A stretch of DNA of 64,000 bases. Source: Caldilineaceae bacterium (lineage in GTDB: Bacteria; Chloroflexota; Anaerolineae; Caldilineales; Caldilineaceae). Below are positions 1 to 10,498 of this stretch, in pieces. Both the position numbers and the translations under genes were made by a program. Where the stretch lies: assembly GCA_026645575.1 (NCBI GenBank), contig JAPKMW010000017.1, positions 76,287 through 140,286 of the forward strand. The letters run 5' to 3'. The notes under the pieces are model-generated. The model had not been told where the DNA came from. It searched no databases and saw only the letters and a program-made list of their open reading frames with translations. Within the stretch, counting starts at the first letter, position 1, and every line of letters starts with the position of its first letter.

Positions 1-2
1 TC

Positions 3-1166
3 ACGCTAATCACCTTTACCGAACCTTACCATGAGCGCGCCTGGGAAGCCGAACTCCAACCCTATTGTGTGCGCATAGAGAACATCCCCATGCGTAAATG
101 GCGCTGTTATGCCAACTGCATCACTGGCGCCATCAGCACCCTGCCGTTGCAACTGCATTACAACTATGATCCGGCCATGGCGCGCTTGGTAGATCAGGTC
201 ATCAGCGAAAGTAAACCGGATCTGCTCTATGCCCACTATATTCGCATGGGGCGCTACACCGAAAAATATCGCCAATACCCGCGTGTGCTGGCAATGCAAT
301 TGTCAATGACCTTGAATTACCAACGGTTGGCCGAAAACGCTACCGATTGGTTGCACAAGCTGCTCTACACCATCGAGTACCGGAAATTACGCCACTTTGA
401 GGCCAGCTTTGCCCGCCAATTTGATAAGGTGATGTTGATCTCCCCGCGTGATCTGGAAGCCATGGCCGCTGACCCGCCGCTGACCAATGTCTTCTTCAAC
501 CCCCACGGCGTTGACTTCGACTATTTCAAGCCCGATCCCACGGTGGCAAAAGAGCCGAACAGCCTGATCTTTACCGGCAACATGAAGTACATGCCCAATG
601 TGGATGCCATCACCTACTTCTGCCGCCAGATCCTGCCGCTGGTGCGCCAACAGATCCCTGATGTGCGCCTCGCCATTGTCGGGACGCGACCACTCCCTGA
701 AGTGATGGCGCTGGCGGAGGATCCGGCCATCACCGTGACCGGGCGAGTGCCCGATCTGCGCGACTATTTGCAGCGCGCCCAAGTGGCGATTGCACCCATG
801 CGCACCGCCGCCGGTCTACTCAACAAGGTGTTGGAAGGCATGGCCATGGGACTGCCGATGGTGGTCAGTCCCATGGCAAATGAAGGGATCCGGGCGGAAG
901 CGGGCGAGCAGATCTTGATCGGCGACACGCCGCAAGCCTTCGCCGATCATGTGGTTGAGTTGCTCAAAAACCCGGCCCGCCGCCAGGCCGTAGGCAGTGC
1001 CGCGCGCGACTTTATTCTCCATCAATGGTCGTGGACTGGATATCTCCAAGAGTTGGAGCAGATGTTCTGTGAACTGGTGGAGCGCTTCCCCCACCAGCGG
1101 CATGCACCCGCCGTGCCAGCTATGCCGACATGGGCAGGTGTACAGCCGGTGAAGGTGAAGGGGTGA
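3..1166 (+). CDS. Glycosyltransferase family 4, 5' end outside window
   Basis: The frame is open from the first bases of the window, so the true start lies upstream; the GTG at 69 is only the first possible start inside. The protein is a GT-B glycosyltransferase of the GT4/group 1 type: the C-terminal half has TGNMKYMPN, AIVGTRPLP, and the donor-binding stretch EGMAMGLPMV. The order of motifs resembles the sugar transferases found in exosortase/EPS loci (TIGR03087 type, from memory). It probably adds a sugar to an exopolysaccharide or lipid-linked glycan from a nucleotide sugar in the cytoplasm. It lies upstream of an AsnB-like gene, as in EPS clusters. The last codons (VKVKG, stop 1164-1166) fall inside a hairpin repeat, so the C-terminus may have been rewritten by it. 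Confidence 0.85.
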   Translation, partial: TLITFTEPYHERAWEAELQPYCVRIENIPMRKWRCYANCITGAISTLPLQLHYNYDPAMARLVDQVISESKPDLLYAHYIRMGRYTEKYRQYPRVLAMQLSMTLNYQRLAENATDWLHKLLYTIEYRKLRHFEASFARQFDKVMLISPRDLEAMAADPPLTNVFFNPHGVDFDYFKPDPTVAKEPNSLIFTGNMKYMPNVDAITYFCRQILPLVRQQIPDVRLAIVGTRPLPEVMALAEDPAITVTGRVPDLRDYLQRAQVAIAPMRTAAGLLNKVLEGMAMGLPMVVSPMANEGIRAEAGEQILIGDTPQAFADHVVELLKNPARRQAVGSAARDFILHQWSWTGYLQELEQMFCELVERFPHQRHAPAVPAMPTWAGVQPVKVKG

Positions 1167-1232
1167 CAGGATGACAGGGTGACAGGGCGGCAAAACGATT
1201 ACGTCACCTTGTCACCCTGTCGCCCCTTCACC
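1154..1232. repeat. Hairpin repeat, GGTGACAGG words
   Basis: Left arm 1154-1183 and right arm 1203-1232 are reverse complements over 30 bases with about three mismatches; both consist of tandem words of the type GGTGACAG. The left arm overlaps the stop codon of the glycosyltransferase gene. The same word family recurs inside the HMG-CoA reductase gene near 53.3 kb and near 16.66 kb. It could act as a transcription terminator, but no T-run follows. Confidence 0.8.
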
Positions 1233-1278
1233 TTATCCAAGTGAATCGGTGTAAACGCTATTAAAGGACAGATGACGT

Positions 1279-3210
1279 ATGTGTGGTATTTGTGGCTTTG
1301 TACGGACTACCCCCCATGACCCACAGCGCGATGCAGCGGCGCTCAAGCAAATGTGTGATCGCATCCGCCACCGTGGGCCGGACGCGGAAGGGCAGCGCGT
1401 CTTTGATGGTCGCATCTTTCTGGGCCATCGCCGCCTCTCGATCATTGACCTCTCGCCGCTGGCCCATCAACCGCTTACCAACGAAGATGGCTCAATCTGG
1501 ATCGTCTATAACGGCGAGGTCTATAACTATCAGCAATTTCGCACACCCTTGCTGGCCGGTGGTCACCTCATGCGCTCATCGGGGGATACCGAGACTTTGG
1601 TGCATCTGTATGAAGATCTGGGCGTTGGGATGCTCAATCAATTGAATGGCATGTTTGCCTTTGCGCTCTGGGACGCCCGTGAGCAACAGCTCTTTTGTGC
1701 GCGCGATGCCTTTGGCATCAAACCCTTCTATTACACCCGGATCAACGACGGCATCGCCTTTGCCTCAGAGATCAAGGCGCTGCTGGTTCTGCCAGAGGTG
1801 CAGGCGCAGTTGGATCCCGCCGCTTTTTGGCAGAATATGTCCTTCCGCTATGTGCCGGGGGACAAAACGCTCTTTGCCGGTATTCACAAGCTGCTGCCGG
1901 GTCACTACCTGCGCTGGCGCCCCGACGGCACGCTGGAGATTGACTGTTGGGTAGATCGGGTGCGTCGCCAGCGGCAGACGAATGGTCATGCGCCCAAGGT
2001 GAGTGACTTGCGCGACGCGCTCCAATCGGCGGTGCGTAGTCAATTGGTGGCCGATGTCCCCGTCGGCAGTTTTCTGAGTGGCGGGCTGGATTCGAGCCTG
2101 GTGACGGCGTTGATGTGCCGCGCTAGCCAGCCCATGCGCGAAGTGCGCACCTACACCGTTGGCTATGATGACAGCGAATTGCCAAACCGGCATGGCGTAG
2201 ATCGGACAAGCTACATTGATGAGATGGCGGCGCGCTACCCGATCAGCCGCCAGATCATCCCGCCGGTCATCGACCCCAATCAGGTGTTGAACCATGAGCT
2301 GCTCAAGCAGATTGTCTGGCACTTGGAAGAGCCGGTCTTTGATTCGGCGCTGGTCAATGCCATTCGGATCGCCAAAACGGCGCGTCAGGATGGCACCCCG
2401 GTGCTGCTGTGTGGTCATGGCGCCGATGAACTCTTTGGCGGCTATCGGCGACACAAGGCGGCGACCTTCCTCGACACCACCCGCAAAATTCCTGCCCCCA
2501 TCCTCCGGCTGGCTGCCGGGTTGGGCCAGTTGCTGCCGACCGATTCGTACCGTATCAAGCACTTCCTGGAAACCGTCTCGCAACCGACGCCCTATGATCT
2601 AATCAACATTTCGTTCTTAAACTCGTTAGACGCCTGCCGCGGCATGTTGCGCCCCGATTTTCTCAACGGCCACCGGGCCGAGGATGCCATGGCCTATCAT
2701 GTGCAGATTCTCAATTCCTACCAGGCAACCGATCTGGTGGATGCCTCTTTATATCTCGACCAATGGACCTATCTGGTCGATCAGAATCTGCTCTATATGG
2801 ACAAGATGTCGATGGCCCACTCGATTGAGTCACGCGTACCCTATCTGGACTGGGAGCTTTATGAGCTGGCGAGCCAAATTCCCAGCGATCAGTTGGTGAC
2901 CAAGCAGAAGTTGAAGGCGATTTTGCATGAAGCTGCCGCGCCCTACTTGCCACCGTCGATTTTGAACCGACCCAAATCGGGCTTTGGCATTCTCTACCTG
3001 TATGACTGGTGGCAGACGCAGAAACCGGATTGGTTCGAGGATCTTTTCCAAGCCGCGGTCAAGCGCGGCTGGTATGAACCAAAGTCGGTGATCCAGAGCC
3101 GCGCGCAGGCGGAGCGAGGTAACGCGCGTTCGTCGGAATTGCTCCTCAGCATTCTCCTTAGTGAAGTATGGGCGCAATGTTTCCTGGAGCGGGCCTATCT
3201 CCCGGCTTGA
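1279..3210 (+). CDS. asnB: Asparagine synthase (glutamine-hydrolysing) / EPS amidotransferase
   Basis: Class II glutamine amidotransferase fused to an ATP-pyrophosphatase synthetase domain, 643 residues. The mature protein would begin with the nucleophile Cys2 (MCGICGFV), which fixes the ATG at 1279; AAAGGA precedes it by 8 bases. The N-terminal glutaminase covers about residues 2-190 and the synthetase domain carries the PPi-loop SGGLDSS near residue 265. The reaction would be ATP-dependent amidation of aspartate, or of a sugar carboxylate, with ammonia from glutamine. Its length and its place after a TIGR03087-like glycosyltransferase resemble the amidotransferases of exosortase-associated EPS loci, so surface-glycan modification is as likely as asparagine supply. 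No exosortase is visible. Confidence 0.9.
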   Translation: MCGICGFVRTTPHDPQRDAAALKQMCDRIRHRGPDAEGQRVFDGRIFLGHRRLSIIDLSPLAHQPLTNEDGSIWIVYNGEVYNYQQFRTPLLAGGHLMRSSGDTETLVHLYEDLGVGMLNQLNGMFAFALWDAREQQLFCARDAFGIKPFYYTRINDGIAFASEIKALLVLPEVQAQLDPAAFWQNMSFRYVPGDKTLFAGIHKLLPGHYLRWRPDGTLEIDCWVDRVRRQRQTNGHAPKVSDLRDALQSAVRSQLVADVPVGSFLSGGLDSSLVTALMCRASQPMREVRTYTVGYDDSELPNRHGVDRTSYIDEMAARYPISRQIIPPVIDPNQVLNHELLKQIVWHLEEPVFDSALVNAIRIAKTARQDGTPVLLCGHGADELFGGYRRHKAATFLDTTRKIPAPILRLAAGLGQLLPTDSYRIKHFLETVSQPTPYDLINISFLNSLDACRGMLRPDFLNGHRAEDAMAYHVQILNSYQATDLVDASLYLDQWTYLVDQNLLYMDKMSMAHSIESRVPYLDWELYELASQIPSDQLVTKQKLKAILHEAAAPYLPPSILNRPKSGFGILYLYDWWQTQKPDWFEDLFQAAVKRGWYEPKSVIQSRAQAERGNARSSELLLSILLSEVWAQCFLERAYLPA

Positions 3211-3329
3211 TTGGCAGCTTACCCAGCGCACAAAGCGTAACGACCATTTTTCGAGCAGTTTCAGGCAGCCGCCAACTGATGCTGATCCCCCAGCCCGGCA
3301 GCTTTGCTCGTCAAGCGAAAGTTTGATCA

Positions 3330-6044
3330 ATGAATCTTCACATGAATCTATTTTATCAACCCGGAAAATATGCCTCGTTTCTGTGGGTATTGTTCTTTGC
3401 GGTTGCGCTGTTCCTGACTGGGGACGCAACCACCCTTGCGCAAGATGCGCCCAGGCCGGTGACGGCAATTCGCACCCTCTATCCGAGCGAAAAGAATGTA
3501 CGCCATGTCTCTGGCTTGGCGTATGCCAAGTCGTTCAATCAATTTTACTTGATTCAGGAGCAAGGCGAAACGGCGGGGCTAACAGTCATTTCCTTCTCTC
3601 CCTATGAAGATCGCTTGGCGACAACAGCGTTGACGGCGGTAACCCATGAGGAGATGAATATTCTTTTTGACGATCAGCGGCAGCAGTTGCTTATCTATAA
3701 CCGTGACCGTCAGGAATTGGTGCAGATCCCGGTGGATGCCCAAGCAGCCCTGGCGCCGGCAGAACTAGCGCGCACCAGTTTGCGTGCTGTTGCACCGGCG
3801 CAAGCTCAAGGGATGGCGCTCGATCCGACCGGCCAACACCTGTTCATTCTGGATAATCAAGCAGACCAACTCCTCCGTATTGACGCTGATGGGGCAGCCG
3901 GCTTTGGCGCGCCCCGTTTTGTCCATATTGAGTTGGCTGCGCTGGGCGGGCAAGATCTGCGGGGTCTTGCCATTCATCCGCACAATGGGCACCTTTACCT
4001 GTTGAGCTTTGATCAACAGGTATTGCACCAATTGAGCCTCGCCGGCCAACCGGTTGCGACTTATGATCTGGCCGCGCTCCAGTTACAGACGCCCCAAGGG
4101 CTGGTCTTTGCCCCAAGCGCCGATCAAACCGATCCGGCGGAGACCATCCATCTCTTCATTGCCGATCAAGGCCGGCCAGACCGCCACCAGCCAGGTCGCA
4201 TCATTGAAGTCGCACTGGAAGGACCCAAACGTATGCAACCTACCGCCAGGGCGAATGATCTTTCCCTGTTTCTGGTGCGTACAACCGATCTGGCGCAACA
4301 GACGCCGCCCAGCCCCGATCCGTCGGGCTTGGCCTATCTGCCCGCCAGCAATCGCTTCTTGATCGCTGACGGTGAAGTGGATGAGATCCCAGCCTTGTTT
4401 ACCGGCGCCAATCTTTTTGAGGTAACGCTGGCCGGGGCGCTGGTGCGCGCCGGCAGCACCCACCCCTATTCCATTGAAGCTGATGGCGTCGCCTACAATA
4501 GCGCCAATGGTCATCTTTTTATTGCCGATGATGATCGCAAAGAGGTTTTTGAACTCACGACTGGGCCGGACGGCCTCTTTGGCACGGGTGACGACATCAT
4601 CACCTCCTTTAGCACAGCCGCCTTTGGCAGCTTTGACCCCGAAGGCCTTGCCTTTGATGCCGACAAGGGCATTCTCTATCTTGCCGATGGCGTCAATAAT
4701 GAAGTCTATGTCATCCGTTCCGGCGCTAATGGCCGGTTTGATGGCGCACCGGCCATTAGCGACGATGTGGTGACAAGTTTTGATGTTTTAACGCTGGGAA
4801 TCCAAGACCTGGAAGGGCTTGATTATAATCCAAGCACCGGGAACTTGATCCTTGTCGGTCGCTCTGACAGAGACATCTACGAAGTGACAACGAGCGGTCT
4901 CCTGGTGCGCACTTTCAACATCGCCGATGCCAACCCGGCAAAACTAGCCGGGGTTGCGCTGGCGCCGGCCAGCGGAGATCCCGCCGTTATGCACTACTAT
5001 GTGATCGACCGCGGGATCGATAATGAGGTCGATCCCACGGAAAACGACGGAAAACTCTATGAGTTTACCCTGACGCCCTCCTTTGGCGACCTATTGATCA
5101 GCCCGCGCGATAATGGCATCGTCGGTGACGTTTACTATCGGGATGAGGATATTTTGAGCTATGACAAGAACACGGGCAAATGGTCGCTCTTGTTTGATGG
5201 CTCGGATGTCGGCATCACCACCGATGTCGATGCCTTTGACATTGTAGAAGATGGCGCCATCCTCATGAGTTTTGAGATTGAAACGCTGGTCGCCGGCCTT
5301 GGCCCGGTTGATGACAGTGATATTGTGCGCTTTATCCCCACAACCTTAGGTACGACGACAAGCGGCGCTTTTGAATGGTATCTCGACGGCTCTGATGTGG
5401 AACTGACGACCGATAGTGCAGACATTGACGCCATCTCGTTGGTCAGCGGAACCCTGATCCTAAGTATGTTGGGTGATCCGGTGGTGACAGGGGTAACCGG
5501 GGCGCGCGACGAAGATCTATTGCGTTTTACGCCGACTCAACTGGGCGAAGAAAGCGCGGGACGCTGGGAACTCTACTTTGATGGCTCGGATGTGGGGTTA
5601 AGTGACACCAAGGAGGAAGACATTCAAGGCGTCTTTGTGGATCCCGCCACCAATCGAATCTACCTATCCGCCAAGGGCGCTTTTACCGTCACCGGCCTCA
5701 GCGGCGACGGCGGCGACATCTTCATCTGTACGCCCACGACGTTGGGGCTTGACACCAGTTGTACCTTTACGCCCTTCTGGGATGGGGCAGCCCACGGCTT
5801 TGGCAATGCTCGCCTGGATGACCTGGAGGTTGTCAATGCAGAAGTGATGCGCAGCATCATCGAAAAGGTCGGGCCAATCACCACTGACCCCAATCCGTCA
5901 GACGGTGGGCCGGATGAAGATCCAGATGAAGAGCCGGATGAGGAGCCGGCGGCAACCGACAACCACCTCTTCCTGCCCATCCTTCGTCTGGCGCCGGAGC
6001 TGACGAGATCATCAGAAAATGCAGTTATAAGGAATGGCGATTAA
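3330..6044 (+). CDS. Secreted beta-propeller protein with FDGSDVGL repeats
   Basis: 904 residues with an N-terminal signal peptide (hydrophobic stretch about 14-30, then TTLAQDA). Residues 40-310 form a propeller-like module shared with the next two genes (vocabulary GMALDPTG, GLAIHPHNGHLYLL, GLVFAPSADQT). Residues 320-590 look like an SdiA-regulated/NHL-type propeller (DPSGLAYLP, DPEGLAFDADKG, with Asp-rich loops such as GTGDDI). Residues 600-860 hold about three copies of a unit with the word FDGSDVG. The C-terminal region has a D/E/P-rich linker followed by LFLPIL about 27 residues from the end. No catalytic motif is recognised; a surface-exposed, possibly calcium-binding, structural or binding protein is inferred. 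The ATG at 3342 is an alternative start. Confidence 0.8.
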   Translation: MNLHMNLFYQPGKYASFLWVLFFAVALFLTGDATTLAQDAPRPVTAIRTLYPSEKNVRHVSGLAYAKSFNQFYLIQEQGETAGLTVISFSPYEDRLATTALTAVTHEEMNILFDDQRQQLLIYNRDRQELVQIPVDAQAALAPAELARTSLRAVAPAQAQGMALDPTGQHLFILDNQADQLLRIDADGAAGFGAPRFVHIELAALGGQDLRGLAIHPHNGHLYLLSFDQQVLHQLSLAGQPVATYDLAALQLQTPQGLVFAPSADQTDPAETIHLFIADQGRPDRHQPGRIIEVALEGPKRMQPTARANDLSLFLVRTTDLAQQTPPSPDPSGLAYLPASNRFLIADGEVDEIPALFTGANLFEVTLAGALVRAGSTHPYSIEADGVAYNSANGHLFIADDDRKEVFELTTGPDGLFGTGDDIITSFSTAAFGSFDPEGLAFDADKGILYLADGVNNEVYVIRSGANGRFDGAPAISDDVVTSFDVLTLGIQDLEGLDYNPSTGNLILVGRSDRDIYEVTTSGLLVRTFNIADANPAKLAGVALAPASGDPAVMHYYVIDRGIDNEVDPTENDGKLYEFTLTPSFGDLLISPRDNGIVGDVYYRDEDILSYDKNTGKWSLLFDGSDVGITTDVDAFDIVEDGAILMSFEIETLVAGLGPVDDSDIVRFIPTTLGTTTSGAFEWYLDGSDVELTTDSADIDAISLVSGTLILSMLGDPVVTGVTGARDEDLLRFTPTQLGEESAGRWELYFDGSDVGLSDTKEEDIQGVFVDPATNRIYLSAKGAFTVTGLSGDGGDIFICTPTTLGLDTSCTFTPFWDGAAHGFGNARLDDLEVVNAEVMRSIIEKVGPITTDPNPSDGGPDEDPDEEPDEEPAATDNHLFLPILRLAPELTRSSENAVIRNGD

Positions 6045-6057
6045 ATAAAATCGGACA

Positions 6058-6090
6058 AACCCTGTCAGGTCTTGGAGACCTGACAGGGTT
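6058..6090. terminator. Perfect hairpin after the first propeller gene
   Basis: Arms 6058-6071 and 6077-6090 pair over 14 bases (AACCCTGTCAGGTC) around the 5-base loop TTGGA, 14 bases after a stop codon. There is no T-run, so factor-independent termination is uncertain; it may equally belong to the hairpin-repeat family of this genome. Confidence 0.6.
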
Positions 6091-6175
6091 GAAGTTGGTG
6101 AATTTATTTAGTTGCCGATCCTAACGTAACAATGGTGCAACAGTTATGTATCACGTACCGGTAAAGGATAGAATC

Positions 6176-9100
6176 ATGAGGTTACGCCGCCGTCCCCGCC
6201 TATGGCTCTTTGTGTTCCTGGTGCTTTGGCTCGATTGGCCCACTGCCCCTATTGCGTACTCGATTGCCGGCGGGGCCGGTGATGGCACCGTGGCAGCAGC
6301 GGCCCCCGCGTTTGTCCGTCGCGTGCGCGATCTGGAAACCGAGCGCCTGGGCATTGCCAACCCGACCGGTCTGGCCTTTTCACATAAAGCGAACCACTTT
6401 CAGGTCATTCGCGGACGCGCTGCGTCCCAACCGGCGCCGGCCACCGCCGAGGTAATTAGCCTTACCGCTATCGCCCCTAGCCCCAAGACCATGCGCATTG
6501 CCGCACAAATTGATGATCCGATCAATGTTACCTTTGACGAGAAACGGCAACGCTTGCTCATCTACCGAACTGGGCCGCAACAACTACTGACCGTAGCCAT
6601 AGGGGTGAATGGGCAACTCAACCCCCAAAGTATCCGGCGGTACAAGTTGAAGGCGCTAGGGTTACAAAATCCTCAGGGCATGAGCGTTGCACCCCAAAGT
6701 GGCGATCTCTTTATTCTGGACGCAACCGGCCCCCGTCTAGCGCGGGTCTCCCCAACAGCCGACGGCGGCTTTGAAAATGTCGGCGCCACAATCATTGATC
6801 TCCAGGCCACCGGGATCAGCGCCCCGCGTGGGTTAGCTTGGACGCCGGATGGCGAACTACTCTACACAATCAGTATGACCAGCCAAACCCTCTATAGTCT
6901 CAACGCCACTGGCAAGGTCATGGCTACGCACAATATCGCCGACTTTGGCTTGCACACCCCCCAAGCCCTGGTCTTTGCCCCCAGCGGTGATTTGACCGAC
7001 GATCCGGAAGAGATGAGTCTCTACATCGCCGATGCCGGTCAAATGCCCGACGGACGCAGTAGAGAAGGGGGCGGCGTCACCCCCCCTTGTCCGAGCCCGG
7101 ATGCCTGCCCCAACCAACTCTACCTACCCCTGATTGCCAGCGACGAGACCGCGATGGTGAGCGATACAGGGATGAGCGAGACGGGGATGAGCGAGACGGG
7201 AGAGATTGATACGAAAGAAATTGCTATCGATGTTGAACGTAGCGCGGCATTAATCAGCGCCGACCCGGCCAACCCTGGCGCCATTATCGAATTGAGCCTC
7301 TCTCTGCCATCCGGGCCGAGTGCGCCCGTTTTTGTCGCAAGTGTAGTACAGACGGTCAATCTGGCCGCCATCACCCCACCCAGCCCCGACCCGTCTGGGT
7401 TGACTTATGTCGCCACCGGCAACAAGTTTGTCATGAGTGACGGCGAGGTCGAAGAGATCGTCGCCGGCATCACCCATTTTCAAGGCGCCAATGTTTGGGA
7501 GCTGACATTGGGGGGCAGTGTCATACGCACGGCCAACCTTTCCCTCCTTCCGCCCACTGTCACCCCGATGACCAATGAACCGACCGGTGTGGCCTGGAAC
7601 CCGAATAACGGTCATTATTTCTTCTCCGATGACGACACCCGGCGGATCTATACGCTGAATCCGGGCGCTGACGGGTTGGTCGGCACGACCGATGATACCT
7701 GGACCAGCTTTGCCACCTTACCGGCCGGCAGCGCTGATCCCGAAGGTCTCGCCTTTGACCCTGTGAATAACCACTTGTTTGTGGCCGATGGTCTGAATAT
7801 GGAAATTTATCAATTCACGACGAGTGGTACGCTACTCAACCATTTCGATGTCGAGCAGTATGGTGTGCTGGACCCCGAAGGCGTCGAATTTATCACCGAA
7901 AGCGGCACGCTACTGATCCTCAGCAATCATGTCGCCAACACCATCATCGAGACCACGATTGACGGCCTCTTGCTGCGCACAATGGATCTTTCGGCGGCGG
8001 ACACCGAAAACCCAGCGGCATTGGTCTATGCCCCGGCCAGTGATGGCTCCGGCGCGCGCCGCTACTATGTGGCGGATCGGGGGGTTGACAACAACAGCGC
8101 CCCCACCCTGATCGACGGCAAACTCTATGAGATGACCGCACCCGATCCCCTGCCGCCGGGCTTCAACACGCCGCCGCTGGTCAATGCCGGCGCCGATCAG
8201 TCAGTCGTGCTACCCAACACCGTACAACTCGACGGTACGGTCAGTGACGATGGTCAGCCCACCCCGCCGGGAACGGTGCTTACCGAGTGGGTCCAAATCA
8301 GCGGGCCAGGCACAGCCGCCTTTGGCGACCCTAGTGCCGTCGATACAGCCGCCAGCTTTACCTTGCCCGGTCTCTATGTGCTACGGCTAAATGCCTTTGA
8401 TGGCGCTATGTTCAACGGCGACAATGTCACGATCAATGTCACTGGCAGCAGCAACATTATCGCCATCGACCAGCGCATTATCGACGGCAGCAATGACGCC
8501 GAAGAGAATATCAACAATACCATGTGGATCACCAGCGCCGATCTTGACATGATGCTGGACCCCGGCAGCACCAGCCCCATCAACAATCTCATGATCGGGC
8601 TGCGCTTTCCTAATCTTGCCATTCCGGTTGGCGCCGTCATTGTCAACGCCCATATCCAGTTCGAAGCGGATGAAACCTATGTCGAGCCGACCCAGCTCAC
8701 CATCCAGGGCGAGGCCGTTGATAGCGCGGCGCCCTTTGTCGCCGTTAAGCGCAATCTCACCGATCGCGCCCGCAGCATAAACACTGTCGCCTGGTCGCCA
8801 CCGGGCTGGACGATGATAGGGGAGGCCGGCCCCCATCAACGCACCCCCAGCCTGACCAGCATCGTCCAGGAGTTGGTCAGTCGCCCCGGTTGGGCCAGCG
8901 GCAATGCCATGGCCTTTCTCATCAGCGGCAGCGGGCAACGTATCGCCCGCAGTTTGGAGGGCAGGGCCGCCGGCGCCGCGCTTCTCCACATTGAGTACAC
9001 CACAAACCAGACGCCCCAGGTCAACGCCGGGCCGGACCAGACCATTACCCTCTCCACCAATGCTACCCTCGACGCCACGGTCAGCGATGATGGCTTGCCG

Positions 9101-10459
9101 ACGCCGCCGAACTTGATCACCACCTGGAGTCAGATCAGTGGGCCGGGAACCATTACTTTTGGCAATGTCAACGCGGTCGATACGACAGCGGCCTTTCCCG
9201 GCGTCGGTGTATACATCTTACGCTTGACGGCCAATGATGGTGCGCTGAGCGCCTTTGATGAGATCACGATCACGGTAAGCGGAAATCAAGCACCGGTAGT
9301 CAGCGCTGGGGTCGATCAGGTCATTCCGGTAGCCAACCAAGCCATTCTGGATGGCGCTGTCAGCGACGACGGCTTTCCGACCCCGCCAGCGCTGGTCACG
9401 ACGTGGAGCCAGGTGAGCGGCCCGCCCGGCGTCGTCTTCGGCAACCCCAACATTGTCGATACCACGGCCACCTTCCCAGGTATCGGCGTTTACCTCCTGC
9501 GCCTGACGGCCACCGATGGTCAATTGAACACCTTTGATGAAGTAAGCATCACCGTCAACACGCCGCCGGTGGTCAATGCTGGGCCGGATCAGAGTCTGGG
9601 CTTGCCCAACCAGGCCACACTCGATGGCACGGTCAGCGATGATGGCTTGCCCCTGCCACCCAGCTTGACAATCACCTGGGGCCAGGTCAGCGGGCCCGGC
9701 GTCGTTACCTTTGGCAATATCAGTGCGGTGGATACCACCGCCGCATTTAGCGCCCCCGGCAGCTACATCCTGCGCCTGAGCGCCAACGACGGGGCATGGA
9801 GCAGCAATGACGATGTCCAAATAACCGTAACGGATCTGATCTTTGCCAATGGCTTTGAGTCCGGGGGGCTGAGCGCCTGGTCGAGCAGCGTCACCGGCGG
9901 TGGCGATCTGAGTGTCAGCCCGGCTGCCGCACTGGTGGGCGCACAAGGCTTGCAAGCGGTGATCAACGACAACTTTGCGATCTATGTGGTGGATGATGCC
10001 CCGACCGCCGAGTCACGTTATCGGGTGCGCTTCTACTTTGATCCCAATACCATTGCGATGGCGGCCAATGATATGCACCAGATCTTTAGCGGGCGCAGCG
10101 CAGCCGGCACGGTTGTCCTGCAGATTGAGTTCCGTTTCAGTGGCGGCGCCTATCAAGTGCGGGCGTTGATCCTGGGTGACGGTGCGTCTGCGACCAGCAG
10201 CGGCTGGTTCACCATCAGCGATGCGCCCCATGCCGTCGAACTGGACTGGCGCGCTGCCACTGCCGCCGGCGCCAACAATGGTGGGTTGACCTTCTGGATC
10301 GACGGCGTGCAGCGGGCCAATGTCACCGGCATCGACAATGACACCCGGCGGATCGATCTCATTCGCCTGGGCGCCGGATCGGGGATCGATACGGGCACCC
10401 GGGGAACCTATTATTTCGACGCCTATGAAGCGCGGCGGCAGAGTTATATCGGCCCATAA
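6176..10459 (+). CDS. Very large secreted multidomain propeller/PKD-like protein
   Basis: 1427 residues from the ATG at 6176, chosen over the ATG at 6146 because AAAGGA lies 8 bases upstream and the protein then opens with a regular signal peptide (MRLRRRPRLWLFVFLVLW). Order of modules: shared N-terminal propeller (about 45-310) with an inserted Pro-rich loop containing LYLPLI; a second SdiA-like propeller (about 380-670); a K319/PKD-like domain (VNAGADQSV, about 680-765); a 165-residue beta-rich domain with a GLRFPNLAIPVGA stretch; three further PKD-like domains (about 950-1220, each with VNAGPDQ or VSAGVDQ and TVSDDG); and a C-terminal lectin/LamG-like module starting near FANGFESG. It is probably an extracellular adhesin or matrix protein. 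Function is inferred from architecture only. Confidence 0.82.
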   Translation: MRLRRRPRLWLFVFLVLWLDWPTAPIAYSIAGGAGDGTVAAAAPAFVRRVRDLETERLGIANPTGLAFSHKANHFQVIRGRAASQPAPATAEVISLTAIAPSPKTMRIAAQIDDPINVTFDEKRQRLLIYRTGPQQLLTVAIGVNGQLNPQSIRRYKLKALGLQNPQGMSVAPQSGDLFILDATGPRLARVSPTADGGFENVGATIIDLQATGISAPRGLAWTPDGELLYTISMTSQTLYSLNATGKVMATHNIADFGLHTPQALVFAPSGDLTDDPEEMSLYIADAGQMPDGRSREGGGVTPPCPSPDACPNQLYLPLIASDETAMVSDTGMSETGMSETGEIDTKEIAIDVERSAALISADPANPGAIIELSLSLPSGPSAPVFVASVVQTVNLAAITPPSPDPSGLTYVATGNKFVMSDGEVEEIVAGITHFQGANVWELTLGGSVIRTANLSLLPPTVTPMTNEPTGVAWNPNNGHYFFSDDDTRRIYTLNPGADGLVGTTDDTWTSFATLPAGSADPEGLAFDPVNNHLFVADGLNMEIYQFTTSGTLLNHFDVEQYGVLDPEGVEFITESGTLLILSNHVANTIIETTIDGLLLRTMDLSAADTENPAALVYAPASDGSGARRYYVADRGVDNNSAPTLIDGKLYEMTAPDPLPPGFNTPPLVNAGADQSVVLPNTVQLDGTVSDDGQPTPPGTVLTEWVQISGPGTAAFGDPSAVDTAASFTLPGLYVLRLNAFDGAMFNGDNVTINVTGSSNIIAIDQRIIDGSNDAEENINNTMWITSADLDMMLDPGSTSPINNLMIGLRFPNLAIPVGAVIVNAHIQFEADETYVEPTQLTIQGEAVDSAAPFVAVKRNLTDRARSINTVAWSPPGWTMIGEAGPHQRTPSLTSIVQELVSRPGWASGNAMAFLISGSGQRIARSLEGRAAGAALLHIEYTTNQTPQVNAGPDQTITLSTNATLDATVSDDGLPTPPNLITTWSQISGPGTITFGNVNAVDTTAAFPGVGVYILRLTANDGALSAFDEITITVSGNQAPVVSAGVDQVIPVANQAILDGAVSDDGFPTPPALVTTWSQVSGPPGVVFGNPNIVDTTATFPGIGVYLLRLTATDGQLNTFDEVSITVNTPPVVNAGPDQSLGLPNQATLDGTVSDDGLPLPPSLTITWGQVSGPGVVTFGNISAVDTTAAFSAPGSYILRLSANDGAWSSNDDVQITVTDLIFANGFESGGLSAWSSSVTGGGDLSVSPAAALVGAQGLQAVINDNFAIYVVDDAPTAESRYRVRFYFDPNTIAMAANDMHQIFSGRSAAGTVVLQIEFRFSGGAYQVRALILGDGASATSSGWFTISDAPHAVELDWRAATAAGANNGGLTFWIDGVQRANVTGIDNDTRRIDLIRLGAGSGIDTGTRGTYYFDAYEARRQSYIGP

Positions 10460-10498
10460 ACCGTACAAAACACTACAACATCAGAAGGAAGTTAAGCC

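Noticed and set aside
1..3210. Exosortase/PEP-CTERM system
   Set aside because: Glycosyltransferase and amidotransferase types fit such loci, but no exosortase or PEP-CTERM tail is present in the window.
8387..9955. Long minus-strand frames of 200 and 245 codons
   Set aside because: They are shadows of the GC-rich PKD-like repeats of the plus-strand gene; compositions are unlike real proteins and there is no ribosome binding site.
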